NCBI GenBank assembly: GCA_937889485.1
Contig: CALAPG010000215.1
Span: forward strand, 1-9,635
DNA: 9,635 nucleotides
Source of the DNA: an uncultured Moraxella sp.
GTDB lineage: Bacteria; Pseudomonadota; Gammaproteobacteria; Pseudomonadales; Moraxellaceae
Direction: 5' to 3'
The notes beneath the pieces were generated by a model. That model was not told where the DNA came from and made no database searches. It saw nothing but the letters and a program-made list of their open reading frames with translations. The first letter of the stretch is position 1; every line of letters starts with the position of its first letter. The translations under genes and the position numbers were made by a program. This document shows positions 5,755 through 9,635 of this stretch, in pieces.

Positions 5755-8700
5755 ATGAGCATCAGTACCTCCAACGCCTCTGGTAGCCACAAGCCACATG
5801 ACCCAGCCAATTTTATTTTAACCCCACCTGCCAGTTTTCCCTTTAAAGACATTCAAGCGAGCAATAAAGCACGTTTGTCCAATTTGCTCAAACAGCGCAT
5901 TTTATACCTTGATGGGGCGATGGGCACCGAGATTCAAAACTACAAGCTACAAGAAGCTGACTATCGTGGCGCGCGATTCGCGGACTTTGACCGTGATGTC
6001 AAAGGCAACAATGACTTACTGGTACTCACCCAGCCTGATATCATCAAAGCCATTCATCTATCCTACCTGCTGGCAGGGGCAGATATCATCGAAACCAATA
6101 GCTTTAATGGCACGCAAATCTCGATGGCAGACTATGGTATGGAAAGTCTGGTGTATGAGATTAATAAAACCGCCGCAAAGCTTGCCCGTCAAGTTTGTGA
6201 TGAAGTGACCGCCACCCATCCTGACAAGCCGCGTTTTGTGGCAGGCGTCCTAGGGCCGACATCGCGCACCTGCTCAATCTCCCCTGATGTCAATGACCCT
6301 GCGTTTCGTAATGTCAGCTTTGATGAGCTGGTAGATAACTATACGGAAAGCACGCTTGCCTTGATTGAAGGCGGCGTTGATATTATCTTGATTGAGACCG
6401 TGTTTGACACCTTAAATGCCAAAGCCGCCATTTTTGCGGTGACAGGCGTGTTTGAGCAAATTGGTTTTGAATTGCCCATCATGATTTCGGGCACCATCAC
6501 CGATGCGTCAGGGCGTACCTTATCTGGGCAAACCGCCGAGGCGTTTTATAACTCGGTGCGTCATGCAAAGCCCTTATCCATCGGCTTTAACTGTGCGTTG
6601 GGGGCAGATGCACTAAAACCGCATATCAAGACGTTGTCCGATGTCTGCGAAACCTTTGTCTCCGCTCACCCCAACGCAGGCTTGCCCAATGAGTTTGGCG
6701 AATATGACGAAACCCCCGATGAGACCGCAAGCATGGTGGCAGACTTTGCCAAATCAGGGCTGGTTAATATCGTGGGTGGCTGCTGTGGCACCACCCCTGC
6801 CCATATCGCCAAAATTACCGAGATGGTATCGCCCTATGCACCACGTCTATTGCCCGACTATCAGCCTGCCTGCCGTCTGTCGGGGCTAGAAGCCTTTAAC
6901 ATCACCCGTGATAGCTTGTTTGTCAATGTCGGTGAGCGTACCAACGTCACAGGGTCAAAAAAGTTTTTACGCCTAATCAAAAATGAAGCCTACACCGAAG
7001 CGCTGGATGTGGCACGAGACCAAGTGGAAGGCGGCGCGCAGATTGTTGACATCAACATGGATGAGGCGATGCTCGACTCCAAACAAGCCATGGTGCATTT
7101 TATCAATCTTATAGCCAGTGAGCCTGATATCAGCCGTGTGCCCTTAATGATTGACTCATCAAAATGGGACATCATCGAGGCAGGGTTAAAATGCACCCAA
7201 GGCAAATCGGTGGTCAATTCTATCTCCTTAAAAGAAGGCAAGGCGGAATTTGTCCAAAAAGCCAAACTGTGCCAGCGTTATGGGGCGGCGATTATTGTGA
7301 TGGCATTTGACGAAACAGGGCAAGCCGACACCTTTCAGCGAAAAATCGATATCTGTAAACGCAGCTATGACATTTTGGTGGATGAGGTGGGTTTTGCCAG
7401 TGAAGACATCATCTTTGACCCCAATATTTTTGCCGTTGCCACAGGTATTGAGGAGCATAACAACTACGGTCTAGATTTTATCAATGCCACGCGCTGGATT
7501 ACCGACAATCTGCCCAACGCCATGGTGTCGGGCGGTGTGTCCAACGTGTCGTTTTCGTTTCGTGGCAATCCGATTCGAGAAGCCATCCATGCCGTGTTCT
7601 TGTACCATGCCATCAACAACGGTATGACCATGGGTATTGTCAACCCAGCCATGCTCGAGCTGTATGACGATATCGAAACCGATGCCAAAAACGCCATCGA
7701 AGATGTGCTATTAAACCGCAACCAAGGCGAGTCAGGTCAAGACGCCACCGACCACTTGATGAGCGTGGCAGAAAATTATTTAAGTGGTAAGAAAAAAGAC
7801 AGCACGGTGGATTTGTCATGGCGGCAGCTGCCCGTGGAAAAACGCATCGAACACGCCCTAGTCAAAGGCGTGACCACCTACATTGATGAGGATACCGAAG
7901 AAGCACGGCAAAAATACCCCCGTCCGCTGGATGTCATCGAAGGCCCTTTAATGGATGGCATGAACGTGGTGGGCGACTTGTTTGGCGCAGGCAAAATGTT
8001 CCTGCCCCAAGTGGTCAAATCCGCCCGTGTCATGAAGCAAGCGGTGGCGTGGCTCAATCCTTATATTGAAGCCCAAAAAACCGTTGGGCAATCCAAAGGC
8101 AAAGTGCTGATGGCAACCGTCAAAGGCGATGTACACGACATCGGCAAAAACATCGTGGGCGTGGTCTTGGGCTGTAACGGCTACGACATCATTGACTTAG
8201 GCGTGATGGTACCCTGTGAAAAAATCCTACAAGTGGCAAAAGAGCAAAACGTCGATATCATCGGGCTGTCGGGACTTATAACCCCAAGCCTTGATGAGAT
8301 GGTGTATGTTGCCAAGCAAATGCAAGAACAAGGCTTCACCTTACCCTTACTGATTGGCGGGGCAACCACGTCCAAAGCCCATACGGCGGTGAAAATTGAG
8401 CCCAACTACCAAAATGATGCGGTGGTGTATGTCGCCGATGCCAGCCGTGCGGTGGGCGTGGCAACCACGTTATTATCCAAAGACAAACGGGGTGAGTTTA
8501 TCAGCGAACTTCGCCAAGAGTATAGCGAAGTCAGAGAACGCCTAGCTAATCGCCAGCCCAAGGCGGCAAAATTGTCGTATCTTGAATCCATCGAACACGG
8601 CTTTGTCTTTGATTGGGAACACTACACACCGCCCACACCCAACCTGCTGTTGACTAACAGCAATGGGCAAGTTATTTTGGCGGATTATCCACTGGATAAA

Positions 8701-9537
8701 CTACTGCCCTATATCGACTGGACACCGTTTTTTATTTCATGGGGACTGGTTGGCAAATACCCCAAAATCTTTGATGATGCAGTCGTTGGTGAGGAAGCCA
8801 AAGACCTATTTGCCAACGCGACAGCGATGATAAATAAACTTATCCATGAAAAGTTGGTGACTGCCAAAGCCGTATTCAAACTTGCCCCTGCCGTGCGTAC
8901 CGGCAATGACACCGTTACCGTATACGATAACGCAGGCAATGCCGAGTTTGCCTTTGAACACTTACGTCAGCAGTCAGATAAAGCCAGTGGCAAGGCAAAT
9001 TATAGCCTAGCGGATTTTATCAGTCGTGATGGCAATGACTTTTTGGGCGGTTTTACTGTGTCGATTTTTGGCGCAGAAGCCCTTGCCGATGACTATAAGG
9101 CAAAAGGCGATGATTACAGTGCCATCATGGTACAGGCGATTTGTGACCGATTGGCAGAAAGCTTTGCCGAGCATTTGCATGAGTTGATTCGTAAAGCGTA
9201 TTGGGGCTATCAAGCCGATGAGTCTTTAACCAATGAAGAGTTGATTAAAGAAAAATATGTCGGCATCCGCCCTGCCCCTGGGTACCCTGCCTGCCCCGAC
9301 CACACCGAAAAAGGCAAGCTGTTTGACTGGCTTGATACCACCAATGCGATTGGCACGTTTTTGACCGAAAGCTATGCCATGTATCCTGCATCTAGCGTGA
9401 GTGGGTTTTATTATAGCCACCCAGAGAGTGTGTATTTTAATGTGGGTAAAATAAGTGAAGACCAACTGCTCGATTATGCCGCGCGTAAGGGTTGGGATAG
9501 ACCAACGGCAGAAAAATGGCTGAATCCAAATTTGTGA
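5755..9537 (+). CDS. metH: Cobalamin-dependent methionine synthase MetH
   Basis: Cytoplasmic enzyme that transfers the methyl group of 5-methyltetrahydrofolate through cobalamin to homocysteine, giving methionine and tetrahydrofolate. The 1260-aa product (E. coli: 1227) keeps all four modules. The homocysteine domain has zinc ligands Cys280 (GFNCALG) and Cys343/Cys344 (GGCCGTTP), with the same 63-residue spacing as E. coli Cys247/310/311. The folate domain begins near [12 protein letters not shown] (389-400). The cobalamin cap and binding domain has DVHDIG (792-797) with axial His794, and SGLITPS (839-845). The C-terminal reactivation domain has Asp988 (YIDWTPFF) and RPAPGY (Arg1172 to Tyr1177) followed by PACPDHTEK, which bind S-adenosylmethionine for reductive repair. 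The start at 5755 follows from the promoter position. Its first 35 or so residues are extra relative to E. coli and rich in Ser, Asn and Pro. It is divergent from cydDC. Confidence 0.97.
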   Translation: MSISTSNASGSHKPHDPANFILTPPASFPFKDIQASNKARLSNLLKQRILYLDGAMGTEIQNYKLQEADYRGARFADFDRDVKGNNDLLVLTQPDIIKAIHLSYLLAGADIIETNSFNGTQISMADYGMESLVYEINKTAAKLARQVCDEVTATHPDKPRFVAGVLGPTSRTCSISPDVNDPAFRNVSFDELVDNYTESTLALIEGGVDIILIETVFDTLNAKAAIFAVTGVFEQIGFELPIMISGTITDASGRTLSGQTAEAFYNSVRHAKPLSIGFNCALGADALKPHIKTLSDVCETFVSAHPNAGLPNEFGEYDETPDETASMVADFAKSGLVNIVGGCCGTTPAHIAKITEMVSPYAPRLLPDYQPACRLSGLEAFNITRDSLFVNVGERTNVTGSKKFLRLIKNEAYTEALDVARDQVEGGAQIVDINMDEAMLDSKQAMVHFINLIASEPDISRVPLMIDSSKWDIIEAGLKCTQGKSVVNSISLKEGKAEFVQKAKLCQRYGAAIIVMAFDETGQADTFQRKIDICKRSYDILVDEVGFASEDIIFDPNIFAVATGIEEHNNYGLDFINATRWITDNLPNAMVSGGVSNVSFSFRGNPIREAIHAVFLYHAINNGMTMGIVNPAMLELYDDIETDAKNAIEDVLLNRNQGESGQDATDHLMSVAENYLSGKKKDSTVDLSWRQLPVEKRIEHALVKGVTTYIDEDTEEARQKYPRPLDVIEGPLMDGMNVVGDLFGAGKMFLPQVVKSARVMKQAVAWLNPYIEAQKTVGQSKGKVLMATVKGDVHDIGKNIVGVVLGCNGYDIIDLGVMVPCEKILQVAKEQNVDIIGLSGLITPSLDEMVYVAKQMQEQGFTLPLLIGGATTSKAHTAVKIEPNYQNDAVVYVADASRAVGVATTLLSKDKRGEFISELRQEYSEVRERLANRQPKAAKLSYLESIEHGFVFDWEHYTPPTPNLLLTNSNGQVILADYPLDKLLPYIDWTPFFISWGLVGKYPKIFDDAVVGEEAKDLFANATAMINKLIHEKLVTAKAVFKLAPAVRTGNDTVTVYDNAGNAEFAFEHLRQQSDKASGKANYSLADFISRDGNDFLGGFTVSIFGAEALADDYKAKGDDYSAIMVQAICDRLAESFAEHLHELIRKAYWGYQADESLTNEELIKEKYVGIRPAPGYPACPDHTEKGKLFDWLDTTNAIGTFLTESYAMYPASSVSGFYYSHPESVYFNVGKISEDQLLDYAARKGWDRPTAEKWLNPNL

Positions 9538-9543
9538 TATAAT
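9535..9543 (+). promoter_or_regulatory. Extended -10 promoter made partly from the metH stop codon
   Basis: TG-A-TATAAT: the metH stop TGA (9535-9537) supplies the TG extension, and the perfect hexamer follows at 9538-9543. No good -35 is visible. Transcription would begin near 9550, some 22 bases before the next ATG, so the downstream gene can be expressed independently of metH. Confidence 0.55.
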
Positions 9544-9571
9544 ACATTCCCTATTTTTTATCGGATAAGCA

Positions 9572-9635
9572 ATGAATTTAGATTTATTCAACAATATGGC
9601 AGATGAGCAACTTGTTGAGGACAAGCATTTTACCT
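9572..9635 (+). CDS. 5' end of a gene cut by the window edge (possibly AlkB-like)
   Basis: ATG at 9572 is preceded by GGA (9563-9565) six bases upstream, and the frame stays open for 21 codons to the window end. The visible protein starts MNLDLFNNMADEQLVEDK. The LDLF start near the N-terminus recalls AlkB-type 2-oxoglutarate/Fe(II) dioxygenases that repair alkylated DNA (E. coli AlkB begins MLDLF), but this is too little sequence to assign a family. The gene has its own extended -10 at the metH stop and lies 34 bases after metH on the same strand. Confidence 0.6.
   Translation, partial: MNLDLFNNMADEQLVEDKHFT

Noticed and set aside
9226..9624. 132-codon minus-strand open frame across the metH end
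   Set aside because: It lies antisense to the strongly conserved MetH C-terminus and the next gene's start, and its translation resembles no known family. It is a shadow frame, like the other minus-strand frames inside metH.

Overview
The window carries four complete protein genes and the first 21 codons of a fifth. MetH and the CydDC proteins are close to the gammaproteobacterial families. Moderate GC content, AT-rich intergenic DNA and the C13-type membrane protein fit a Moraxellaceae bacterium (Moraxella, Faucicola or Psychrobacter type). That placement is inferred from protein resemblance; no rRNA or other marker is present. I see no mobile element, tRNA, rRNA, CRISPR array or phage gene.

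Layout. Bases 1-351 hold no gene: an AT-rich start (about 17% GC over the first 120 bases), then a leader with several inverted repeats. A GTG-started gene (352-1788, +) encodes a membrane protein with five predicted helices followed by a caspase-fold, peptidase C13 (legumain-like) domain. It converges on a two-gene operon on the minus strand, cydD (5421-3667) then cydC (3656-1872). The cydC ribosome binding site overlaps the cydD stop codon. CydDC is the heterodimeric ABC exporter of cysteine and glutathione needed for cytochrome bd assembly.

A 333-base divergent region (5422-5754) separates cydD from metH (5755-9537, +), the cobalamin-dependent methionine synthase. It contains a candidate cydDC promoter, a perfect extended -10 for metH that fixes the metH start, and a 13-base palindrome TGAA-N5-TTCA. 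That palindrome matches the published binding pattern of MetR, the homocysteine-responsive activator of metH in enterobacteria. The metH stop codon TGA forms part of another extended -10, which drives the next gene (9572 onward, cut by the window edge; its LDLF start is weakly reminiscent of AlkB).

Functionally this is mostly housekeeping: methionine and one-carbon metabolism next to periplasmic thiol export and cytochrome bd maturation. The least understood gene is the C13 membrane protein. I found no convincing new multi-gene system. The most useful leads are the MetR-like site between cydDC and metH, the palindrome over the translation start region of the C13 gene, and the shortened C-termini of both CydDC ATPase domains.
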